Translations under genes and position numbers: made by a program
The notes under the pieces: generated by a model
What the model saw: the letters and a program-made list of their open reading frames with translations, nothing else
The model's database searches: none
What the model was told of the DNA's origin: nothing
Shown: one piece after another, positions 10,917 through 21,300 of the stretch
How the letters are laid out: every line of letters begins with the position of its first letter
Numbering within the stretch: position 1 is the stretch's first letter
Source of the DNA: Aedes albopictus
Taxonomy: Eukaryota; Arthropoda; Insecta; Diptera; Culicidae
Length of the DNA: 64,000 nt
Direction of reading: 5' to 3'
Assembly: GCF_035046485.1 (NCBI RefSeq)
Contig: NC_085138.1
Coordinates: 268,875,694 to 268,939,693, forward strand

Positions 10917-11139
10917 CAGGCCCGGATTAAGGATTGTGGGGGCCCGGGGCCCGAACAGTTGTGGAGGCCCCTCGGAGGTACAAATGCGATGAGCAATATA
11001 GTTTTTATTTGTTTTAGAGCAGTACTTGAACCAAAATTGTTTTTTGTGGGGGCCCCTAAAATGTGGGGGCCCGGGGCCCCTAAAATGTGGGGGGCCGGGG
11101 CCCTGGCCCCCCCCCCCCCCCCCCTTAGATCCGGTCCTG
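10917..11139. mobile_element. hAT-type MITE with 8-bp TSD CCTGCGCT
   Basis: Ends CAGG(C/A)CCGGAT.TAAGG are inverted, and CCTGCGCT is duplicated at 10909-10916 and 11140-11147. The 223-bp interior has repeated GGGGGCCC blocks and a C homopolymer near the right end. CAG ends plus an 8-bp duplication indicate the hAT superfamily. Confidence 0.85.
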
Positions 11140-11147
11140 CCTGCGCT

Positions 11148-12199
11148 GTAATCACACTTTGAAGGTGTGTGCACACTATTGTGTCAGTCTAATTTGGGGT
11201 GCAGACCTTCGGAATATCAATGAATTAACTACATCGGCTGTTTTCCTACTCTCCGCATCGACCAATGTGGCGCTAGCTTCTATGCGCGAAAAATCGCTAA
11301 AAGTAAACTGCAAAAATATTGTATGGCGAATAGCATCTAAAGGCAAATTTATCAAAGTGGAATACATTATTCGAAAAAATATTTGGTAGTGGTTGTGGAC
11401 AATGGTGACTACTATTAAGCCTACCACATATTTTTTCAGTAAAAGCTTTCTATTTCAAGTAATTCAAGTTAAGATGCTTTTCACCATACAAAATAAAATT
11501 GATTTACTCCTGCTGATCAACTGTGGGTGTGCGCCAAGCGGGTAGTCCATTGACTAGTCTCTGATGATTCAATTTACATCAGCTCCAGCCTCAGTCAAGG
11601 CACATATCATTCAATTGAGCCCCAGCTAGGAAGCAAAATTTGTGGGGTTGTAGGTTTAAAGCTTTTACCATCATTGATGACGTCAAACCTGACATAAACC
11701 AATCATTCACCTATTTTTATTTTGGCCACCAAACCCAATATAGACCCAATAGTTCTTCGATGTTGGTCCAACAGTGATCCAACATTCAATAAAAAAAATG
11801 ACCCGACTTTAACCCGACATTAGATATATTTTTTTCAGTCTGGCGGAATTTTTCAGGGTTTTTCATGCTTCGTGCCAAGCTACTCATTCGAGTGACAATT
11901 TATTCAATTGACAAGGATTCGCTTCTCATTAGATGATAGGTGCTCTGATTGAATGAAATCGTTTTGAACATAACGAAAAGAAAAAATTACTGATAAGTTT
12001 TTTGGTTAGTGTTCAAATGAATGAGATAAGTTTTTGCAACACTGCATCCAGCAAGATTCTATGCTATGCTGTGACTTCAGCCGGATGCTCCAGCATTGAC
12101 TATAAGGATTGTTTTCTAGCTTTTGAAAAAACATATTTGGAGGCTTTCATAAAATATTTATGAAGACATCCTTGGAGAATTACACTGGATATACTTGTA
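11148..12199. other. No gene recognised
   Basis: Ordinary intergenic AT-rich sequence. Short frames at 11159-11427 overlap on both strands and have no recognisable composition or motif. Confidence 0.5.
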
Positions 12200-12282
12200 A
12201 TTAGAAGACACGGAATGTGGTGGGATTTGAATCCACGTCTCCGTATCCGCTAGACTGGCGCTTGAACCAACTTGGTAGCAAT
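12200..12282 (-). repeat. tRNA-derived SINE head (minus strand)
   Basis: On the minus strand there is a tRNA-like A box (AAGTTGGTTCAAGCGCC) and, about 35 nt on, a B box (GGATTCAAATCC). It does not fold into a complete functional tRNA. This is typical of mosquito tRNA-derived SINEs. Confidence 0.6.
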
Positions 12283-12500
12283 AATAGTGGTAGTTTTTAA
12301 ACAGTTTGCATTTTTTCTTGTCAATTTTTGTCATATTATTTTTAGTTCTCTCATGGATCTTTAGCAAATATGTTTATGATTTCATTATTATCATCATCAT
12401 TTTTTACTGTTTTGAGGATCCTTGCTTTGCAGGGTACGAAAAACGGTTCACGCCGAAAAACAAACGCTTTGTCCTAAGCGGTGCATGCCGGTAACAAAGG

Positions 12501-13000
12501 NNNNNNNNNNNNNNNNNNNNNNNNNNNNNNNNNNNNNNNNNNNNNNNNNNNNNNNNNNNNNNNNNNNNNNNNNNNNNNNNNNNNNNNNNNNNNNNNNNNN
12601 NNNNNNNNNNNNNNNNNNNNNNNNNNNNNNNNNNNNNNNNNNNNNNNNNNNNNNNNNNNNNNNNNNNNNNNNNNNNNNNNNNNNNNNNNNNNNNNNNNNN
12701 NNNNNNNNNNNNNNNNNNNNNNNNNNNNNNNNNNNNNNNNNNNNNNNNNNNNNNNNNNNNNNNNNNNNNNNNNNNNNNNNNNNNNNNNNNNNNNNNNNNN
12801 NNNNNNNNNNNNNNNNNNNNNNNNNNNNNNNNNNNNNNNNNNNNNNNNNNNNNNNNNNNNNNNNNNNNNNNNNNNNNNNNNNNNNNNNNNNNNNNNNNNN
12901 NNNNNNNNNNNNNNNNNNNNNNNNNNNNNNNNNNNNNNNNNNNNNNNNNNNNNNNNNNNNNNNNNNNNNNNNNNNNNNNNNNNNNNNNNNNNNNNNNNNN
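12501..13000. other. Assembly gap, 500 N
   Basis: Run of 500 N, so the true size is unknown. Open frames crossing it are artefacts. Confidence 0.99.
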
Positions 13001-13149
13001 ACCCGATCCCCATCGCAACTGCCCAAAACACGCGTCATTTTTCACTTTTTCCTTCGAACAATGCAACGCGACCGAGATCCCCATCGCAACTCGCTTATCG
13101 GTCTCGGTGTCTAGCGACCAAAAACTCGGTTTGGCAAAAAGTTCATCAA

Positions 13150-13910
13150 ACACTATATACAACATCTTCCGGCACGGCACCCTGCCTGCTGCCGTCGGAG
13201 AGTTACGTCAATCTTCGACCAAAGATCACATTCAGCCGCGTTGGTTAACGTTGAACCATTTGTCATTGAAATCATCGTCATCATCAAACATTTGAAAGCA
13301 GTTTCTTCGTTCAAATCAAACATTTTTGCAACGAAAATGGATTAACTGCATTCCGTATGAGGAATGTAGTGTATTGGTTCCCTTATTAAGCTTGTGGCAC
13401 CCATTTGCATCCTACGAAAAACAAAGGATTGAAGCACTGTTTGTTTTTTTTTTTAATTTTTTGTTAGAAGTGAGTACCCACGTAAACAAAAAGAACGGAA
13501 TCAATTGATGCAGAATTCGCTTGTTTTCGAATAGGATGAACATGGGAGCATGAGATTACTGATGGCACACAAACCCCCTAATACAGTGAATACATTTTCG
13601 TGATCATTGATCATTGATTTACAACGAAAAATGATGTCGAATGCTTGAGCATTAACAACTATCCAGGCATATATTTTTTCACGGGAATCGCAGTGTTTAT
13701 CTTATTCCAACTAAGGCGATGTAAGATTTGATAGAAGAGATAAATGTTGCCTGTATTTGCGGTTTTCTCAGGAGTCCGCCTCAGGAGAGCGTTTCTCTTC
13801 TCTCTTGAGAAACGAATAGTAATAACAGACTACGGTTCTGGCTCCTCGTGTTTTCGCTCACTCAACCGTGATGTTTCTTCACTGCTCTATTTTCTTACAG
13901 GTGTCATCCG
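13150..13910 (-). mobile_element. Scattered fragments of an RTE-like LINE
   Basis: 13170-13220 resembles the RT segment at about 51765-51830 on the minus strand. 13740-13910, with its CTCCTCGTGTTTTCGCTC block, resembles 52340-52560. Intervening parts are deleted or replaced. No frame is intact. Confidence 0.55.
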
Positions 13911-13994
13911 TGATTTACTTTACATTACTGGTTTGGCATGTGGCTGCAAAGAATAACTAAAGAGCTCGATACTCGCCTCGAGGAATCCAATTTC

Positions 13995-14017
13995 NNNNNN
14001 NNNNNNNNNNNNNNNNN
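13995..14017. other. Assembly gap, 23 N
   Basis: Run of 23 N. The flanking 14018-15000 is AT-rich and shows no gene. Confidence 0.99.
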
Positions 14018-15000
14018 TCACGGGTCACGAGACGCCTCTGGGGAAATTATTTCAAGTATTCTGCCATTATCAACGCATCCCCTGGCATTTGCTTACTTGC
14101 GTTCCCGGATAAAAAAATTACCATTCATTACATGGTAAATATTATTAAAATATGACTGCTTTTATTGTTCACAATAAAACACATAGTACACGCAAAACAA
14201 GAAAAGCTACCAAAAATTGCGATATGCCTTTTCTACCAATTTATGTATTAAAAACGTACAGAAAATGTGATAAATCATAATTCATTCGTTGTATTAAGAT
14301 GCACTACACGGCTCCATAGCTTCCATACCTCTACACACAAACACCTCCTTTCAAACCCGAGAAGTTGAACCGGGTTGCGTCTAAAAATAACTTTCGCTTC
14401 GCTGCTGAGCTTCGCGTCCTATTGTCTACATGGAATTTTCCACTTGCAAACAGCAACCTGCTGGATGCGGGCTTTTCAGTGCAAAATGGGTCTAGAGTCG
14501 TATTTACGAAGACAAAAATGTTTCTGCCAAGTTCTGTCATTTCTTTTTTTTTCATTATTGTGAAATGATTACGGTCAATCAAGTGTGGCTTATCCAAAAA
14601 CCTGCTGATTAATTATTCTCTATGCAATATCAGAATGTTTTACAAAGTCATAGCAAATTTACAAAAATAAAACATTCGATTGATTTGTCTTTATTAAAGA
14701 GACTTTCATCCCTTGGATAAAACATTCGAATCATTAGAACTTTTCGAAAAGTTTTCAATAAATTGCAACTTTTTTGCCTTTGGTCATATTTTAGTCGAGT
14801 CCAACGATACATGAAGACCAATACATTAGTCACAAACTTTCAAAATTTAATTTAATTCGGTTCGCTTAGTCCTAAAATACAGTAATTTGATAAACGGAAG
14901 TCAAAAACTAGATATAGATAGAAGGGCTCTAATTTCGTGTAAAGTTGAATAATCAATCAAGCCCAAATTTGCACCAATTAAATCAAACTCGTTGAGGAAC

Positions 15001-15500
15001 NNNNNNNNNNNNNNNNNNNNNNNNNNNNNNNNNNNNNNNNNNNNNNNNNNNNNNNNNNNNNNNNNNNNNNNNNNNNNNNNNNNNNNNNNNNNNNNNNNNN
15101 NNNNNNNNNNNNNNNNNNNNNNNNNNNNNNNNNNNNNNNNNNNNNNNNNNNNNNNNNNNNNNNNNNNNNNNNNNNNNNNNNNNNNNNNNNNNNNNNNNNN
15201 NNNNNNNNNNNNNNNNNNNNNNNNNNNNNNNNNNNNNNNNNNNNNNNNNNNNNNNNNNNNNNNNNNNNNNNNNNNNNNNNNNNNNNNNNNNNNNNNNNNN
15301 NNNNNNNNNNNNNNNNNNNNNNNNNNNNNNNNNNNNNNNNNNNNNNNNNNNNNNNNNNNNNNNNNNNNNNNNNNNNNNNNNNNNNNNNNNNNNNNNNNNN
15401 NNNNNNNNNNNNNNNNNNNNNNNNNNNNNNNNNNNNNNNNNNNNNNNNNNNNNNNNNNNNNNNNNNNNNNNNNNNNNNNNNNNNNNNNNNNNNNNNNNNN
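15001..15500. other. Assembly gap, 500 N
   Basis: Run of 500 N. Confidence 0.99.
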
Positions 15501-15602
15501 AAATGTAGCAGTTGTAAGAATATCAAAACTCTGCAAAAACAAACAAGGCAACATGAATGTATTTGAAACTATTTCACTAAATTAATGAGAATTGAATTAT
15601 TA

Positions 15603-15625
15603 NNNNNNNNNNNNNNNNNNNNNNN
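15603..15625. other. Assembly gap, 23 N
   Basis: Run of 23 N. Confidence 0.99.
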
Positions 15626-16500
15626 AGAAACACGTCCACCGCCGCAACAGCTACCCAGGAAGAAAAATTTTAGACATTAGACAACTGTTAGGCACTGTTA
15701 GGCATGCTGCTGCTCGAAAAGAATGCAGCATAAATGCGTTTCTTCTTTTTTTCGTTTTGTTTTCTCTGCGGTTGTTGGCAGTTATGTTGACGAAGCTGTT
15801 TGCATAAAAATCACAACAGACCGTCGCGAATACAACGTCGTTTGTTTAAAAATCTATTCCGCCGTCGAACTGGGCGCGTTTTTATTAGTAAATTTATTAG
15901 TTTAAACTAATAATAAGTGTTGCTCGTAGTGTTCTCGATACCAGCGGAAGTGATTACTCGCCGGAATCCGGCGGTTTCTTCAGCTGGAAAGTTGCCAAGG
16001 ATGGTTGCCGGAAGCAGGATCAGCACACAGGTCCGCAGGTCCCGGAGGATTTCCAAGGGTATGTGAAGTCGTGAAAGTGAAAACGTTTTATGTGCAAGTG
16101 AAAACGGCTTTGTGTGCGAGCTGACCCGGGAGATGGACTACGTTCCGTCGTGCAATTTCTGTATTTTATTTTATTGTTCCGCAATCAGTTGCATTAAGTG
16201 GAAATTCACACTGGTGGTTGTGGTAAAAAAGTGAAATAATTATTATTCGCTTACGTTTCTGGAGATCTCTCCACACGACGCTGGAGTGTTTGAAGTGGAG
16301 TGCAACCGCCACTCATATTCTGGGCTTGATAAATATTTTTTCTCAAAGTTTGCAAATAGTTGCGTAAGGTAGTGAATTTATGGGCGAAATGCGATAATGA
16401 TGTTACCCATGATACGAAATCGTGGGCCACAAAGTGAAAAAGTGATTTGAGTAGCGAATACGCGTTTCGTAATCAAAGTTCTGTAGTTTGCGGAGGAAGA
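15626..16500 (+). other. 5'UTR-like or LTR-like stretch, unresolved
   Basis: Unlike its neighbours, this stretch is less AT-rich and holds repeated GTGAAAGTGAAAA and GTGCAAGTGAAAA words typical of mosquito 5' leaders. A possible donor GGGTATGT lies at 16058-16065. It also holds direct repeats of TGTTAGGCA near 15687-15703, of the sort that begin BEL/Pao LTRs. No long coding frame is present, and gaps on both sides hide the context. Either an untranslated exon or an LTR/leader fits. Confidence 0.3.
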
Positions 16501-17000
16501 NNNNNNNNNNNNNNNNNNNNNNNNNNNNNNNNNNNNNNNNNNNNNNNNNNNNNNNNNNNNNNNNNNNNNNNNNNNNNNNNNNNNNNNNNNNNNNNNNNNN
16601 NNNNNNNNNNNNNNNNNNNNNNNNNNNNNNNNNNNNNNNNNNNNNNNNNNNNNNNNNNNNNNNNNNNNNNNNNNNNNNNNNNNNNNNNNNNNNNNNNNNN
16701 NNNNNNNNNNNNNNNNNNNNNNNNNNNNNNNNNNNNNNNNNNNNNNNNNNNNNNNNNNNNNNNNNNNNNNNNNNNNNNNNNNNNNNNNNNNNNNNNNNNN
16801 NNNNNNNNNNNNNNNNNNNNNNNNNNNNNNNNNNNNNNNNNNNNNNNNNNNNNNNNNNNNNNNNNNNNNNNNNNNNNNNNNNNNNNNNNNNNNNNNNNNN
16901 NNNNNNNNNNNNNNNNNNNNNNNNNNNNNNNNNNNNNNNNNNNNNNNNNNNNNNNNNNNNNNNNNNNNNNNNNNNNNNNNNNNNNNNNNNNNNNNNNNNN
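16501..17000. other. Assembly gap, 500 N
   Basis: Run of 500 N. The 330 bp after it holds no recognisable gene. Confidence 0.99.
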
Positions 17001-17330
17001 TGACGTATTGGAGCAAATCTGAGCCCGGATTCGGATTCAGTGGCCCAAAATCCTTTGGAGACACATAAGTTTTCTCTTGAGACAAAAAAAATGTTGCGCT
17101 GTGTAAATTTTGCTCAATTCCTACAGCATTGATGTCAAAAGAGCAAATAACCACAAAACATTAGAGAATATAATGACGTTTTAAAAAATCTAACATATTA
17201 CGTATATTAGGGTGTTCTAGAACAAAATCTATCAAAATATCAACTTTTTACAGTTTTTCTGATTACAAATGCGATATGGAATTACATATGTTTCCTTCAA
17301 TTTCATTGGCATGCGTAGTTCGGAGAACTT

Positions 17331-17639
17331 ATAGGATACTGCATGATGACGTCACGAAGTCGAGCACTGACAGTTCAGCGAGCTTGTTTACATGGACTTG
17401 GTCTCTGGCGGAGATCCGGCAAAACTGTTTTTCGATACAATTTCAGTAAAACGGCAATTAGACGGTTTGTTTTGTATTAGTAGAGTTGAATATAATCGAT
17501 TTTTCCGTATCATAATGGTTTCGGGGCGGAAAACGTAAATTTAATTTTCGCCGCTCGTTAAAAATTCTAACACCTTGTAAACAAGCTCGCTGAACTGTCA
17601 GACAAAGTGAGGTTAGATCAGGTGCTTGCAGTACCCTAT
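17331..17639. mobile_element. MITE with subterminal perfect 26-bp inverted repeats
   Basis: Ends ATAGG(A/G)TACTGCA are inverted. Inside them a 26-bp block beginning CTGACAGTTCAGCGAGC (17367-17392) recurs exactly inverted at 17576-17601. Target duplication is not clear. Confidence 0.75.
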
Positions 17640-17686
17640 TGCAATCAAGTATATCTTTCAATTTGTGCCGAAATAGTTATTTATGT

Positions 17687-17799
17687 AACGAGTTGCAAAA
17701 AGTTGATTTTTTCAGTACGAGTCGTACATTTATCCAACGAGGCTTGCCGAGTTGGATAAATACGAAGAGTGCTGAAAAAATCGAGTTTTGCAACGAGTT
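17687..17799. mobile_element. Foldback element, nearly complete palindrome
   Basis: AACGAGTTGCAAAA at the left is mirrored by the right end. The centre TTATCCAAC..GTTGGATAA is also inverted, so nearly all of the 113 bp can fold back. Confidence 0.75.
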
Positions 17800-17816
17800 C
17801 CATACAAAATTTTATG

Positions 17817-18316
17817 NNNNNNNNNNNNNNNNNNNNNNNNNNNNNNNNNNNNNNNNNNNNNNNNNNNNNNNNNNNNNNNNNNNNNNNNNNNNNNNNNNNN
17901 NNNNNNNNNNNNNNNNNNNNNNNNNNNNNNNNNNNNNNNNNNNNNNNNNNNNNNNNNNNNNNNNNNNNNNNNNNNNNNNNNNNNNNNNNNNNNNNNNNNN
18001 NNNNNNNNNNNNNNNNNNNNNNNNNNNNNNNNNNNNNNNNNNNNNNNNNNNNNNNNNNNNNNNNNNNNNNNNNNNNNNNNNNNNNNNNNNNNNNNNNNNN
18101 NNNNNNNNNNNNNNNNNNNNNNNNNNNNNNNNNNNNNNNNNNNNNNNNNNNNNNNNNNNNNNNNNNNNNNNNNNNNNNNNNNNNNNNNNNNNNNNNNNNN
18201 NNNNNNNNNNNNNNNNNNNNNNNNNNNNNNNNNNNNNNNNNNNNNNNNNNNNNNNNNNNNNNNNNNNNNNNNNNNNNNNNNNNNNNNNNNNNNNNNNNNN
18301 NNNNNNNNNNNNNNNN
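17817..18316. other. Assembly gap, 500 N, covering the 3' part of SPH gene A
   Basis: The reading frame of the protease-like exon enters the gap from the right, and only repeat sequence is visible on the left. The C-terminal half of the protease-like domain must lie here. Confidence 0.95.
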
Positions 18317-21300
18317 CCATGATCAGCAGGGCCACATCGTTGAACAGCGAGCCCTTATTGAAACGTTCGTGGACGATGACTTCGCGCACGCGGCGATCAT
18401 GATGAGGGAAAAGTTCATTTCTAGTCTGAGTATCCCATTCACCAGCGCGCACCAGCAAAGTGTCCTGTTGCTTGTTGGCGACACAATGAGCCGCAGTTAG
18501 GACGACATTCGGGGCAATCAGCGAACCACCGCATTCGTAGACATTCAACGTGGAGTCCATGACCTTATCTTCGCGCAAAACAGCGACCATCCAGGGGAAT
18601 TCACCGTATTCCGATTCTCCTTGCTTGTTGCCGGTGATTCTGAATCCCAGACCGTCAGCGTTTCGCAAACCGCACGAGTACTGACTCACCGGGGGTGCAG
18701 GGGTATACGTTGGAGGAGGCTCTACCAACACTTGGGTCTTTTCGCAGCATGTGTCCAGATAATTGGCACATTCGCTTTCAACGGTGGAGTCATCTCCAAC
18801 GCGAATATCGATGATGCCCGTTCCGTCTGTGATGATTTGGTTGTCATTGCACAGATAGTAGGGAACACAGTCTCCGGAGCACTGTGAATAATGAAAAAAG
18901 AGGGGATGCAGAAAATGTTAGTTGGTTGTATAATCAAATGTGTTTGAAATATTTTTGAAGAGGTTTATGAGAAAGTAGATCAATCCCAAGAGTTTTTCAC
19001 ACCCGAGCAGGAATGAATAACTGACACATAACTGGAGCATACCAAAGTCAGGTATCATACCAAAACCAGGTATTGGTCGGTTGTCCAGGTATTGAAAATA
19101 ACTTATTTTGGTATTTTGTAGGTATTGATAGAATACCTCAACGAGTTATTATTTTGGTTTTGAGGACTGATTGAGGTATTATTCAATTTTGGAAAAATCA
19201 CTATTTGTATGGAAAAATCGCCGATTATTATTTAGGTATTACCATACCTGAGGTCATTATTCGCGTGTTATGCACAGGCAACAAATCAGTTATTATTTTA
19301 GGTATTTTACCTCTTTTATGCAGGGCTTCTTAATACCTCATTCAGGTTGTAGGTATTCGTTTTTCCATACCTGAGTTTGTTATTATTCAGCTATTTTCTC
19401 CTGCTCGGGCAGACATGCATTTTCCTTGTTAATCAGGAAAGAAACTCACTAGACTACCAAGCTCGCCAAAAGGAAATTTAAAATTATTACTTCTATTGTC
19501 TCAAAATTTGCTCATCCTATTTGCTCGTGACAGAAAGGGAGACTGAGGAGCCTCGATCCCTGGGGAGATTTGTTCCTCCCATATTTTCTCGGAATCAAAA
19601 ACAATTTTCTTCTAGAATAATTTTTCCAAAACTACTCCAGGACAAACGACTATGTTTTGGCTACAAGTGATTTCGATTGTACATTGCATTATTTCTTAAC
19701 GGATGATGGTTTGTTTTCAATTCTTCAGAAATTTCTTAGGGGATTTCGAGAAATCTCAATAACTTTGTGAAAATTGAACCAAATCGTGTCAAAATTCCAC
19801 AGCACATAGTTTAAATAAAATACTATCAAACGTATTTATCCAATTAAGGCTGTTATATACATTTTTTAATAAATGCAGTTTAGTATACACAACAGTGACT
19901 TAAATAATTATATTTGTAGTACAAACCATGAAAAGGGGGATCAAGTCTCTCAATTTTGAAAATACGGCATATACTTAAAAATTTAAGGAAATCTAACAAT
20001 TTCAATCATATATTCAACAATTTCAATCATATACTCATCGAAAATACAAGAAAACTTTAAAAGAAAACGAATAGGAAGCCTCTGGAGATATTTTCCTTTT
20101 AAATGAACCGTGTGTTCAAAGGGAGATCAAGTGTCACCCATTTTTGAAAAATACATCATAAGACATGCCTCCATAAAAACACAGTTTTGAAAACTTTATC
20201 AATAATTTAAAAGCCTTCTGTTGTGTATAAACTTGCAAACGATGTTAACCTGCCGTTCTGTACGGAAAACGGATCTAGTTTTGTGTATTTTCTTAAAGTT
20301 ACAGTTAAATTAAGTAAAAGGGATCAACTCTACCCAATCTCCCCTATAATTTATTGGTCAAAAAATGTTAAGCTTCTTATCTGGAAATGTTTTTCAAGTT
20401 TTTTGTTTTGTAATATTCTTCATCTAACTTTTAAAAAATCTAACGTATGCAAAATTCCTAATTTTCTTCTTAAAAAATATAACTCGAAAATGATTTGTTG
20501 GATTGAAATGATGTCTTCGAAGATGTTTGAGGATATTTGAAGGACTTTTAGAAAACAAAAATCCACTGAGAGTAATATTCATTGCGGATCTATGTTAGAT
20601 GTTTTAAAATTTCAATTTTCCAAAAACCTTATCCTTCGGTTTCTTATCATTTTTTGTGAAAGCTGACTTTCAGCCCCAAAATTGGCAAATCTGATTATCC
20701 AATGCTTGTAACTATTATTTCTCAATTTTATTATATTTCTCATCGATTTTGAAAACATTTTTCTAAATTTTTATATCAAAAATAGATTCTTCTTTCCAGT
20801 TTCAATGAGAAAACTATATATCCTCCTACATCCAAACATAATTGAACAAATAAAAAAAATAAAAACTCATGTTTCTGAGAAAAATTGATCAGATTGATAA
20901 AAACTATAAAACAGCAAAAAAATAGAATAACATTTCACAAGATCACATACATTCCTCTGTAACTCAAGTATGCTATGAATGTAGGAAAAAAATGCATAGT
21001 TTTTTTTTTCATTAAAACCTGTAGATAGAACCTATTTTTGATAACAAAAATTTCAAAAATTGTTTCCTTTTGCTGTTTTGAAAATCAAAGAAAAAAAAAT
21101 CGAGAAAAAAATAATTAGAAGCGTTTGACCATCCTGGGCTACTAAGAAAGTTTTGAGGTTAATGTTTGTATGTTTGTTTATCAATGACCTTTTACACAAC
21201 TGTGCATTCGGGTCGTTGTGAGGCTGAAAGTCCTTTTCCACAGAAAAATAGTAAAATATACAAAGAACAATGTTTTTTGGGAAAATTAAATTTATATTAC

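Noticed and set aside
12404..13248. Long frames across the N runs (also at 15.0, 16.5, 17.8 and 43.3 kb)
   Set aside because: N stretches translate as unknown and keep frames open artificially. Only the SPH frame entering 17817-18316 has real coding evidence beside the gap.
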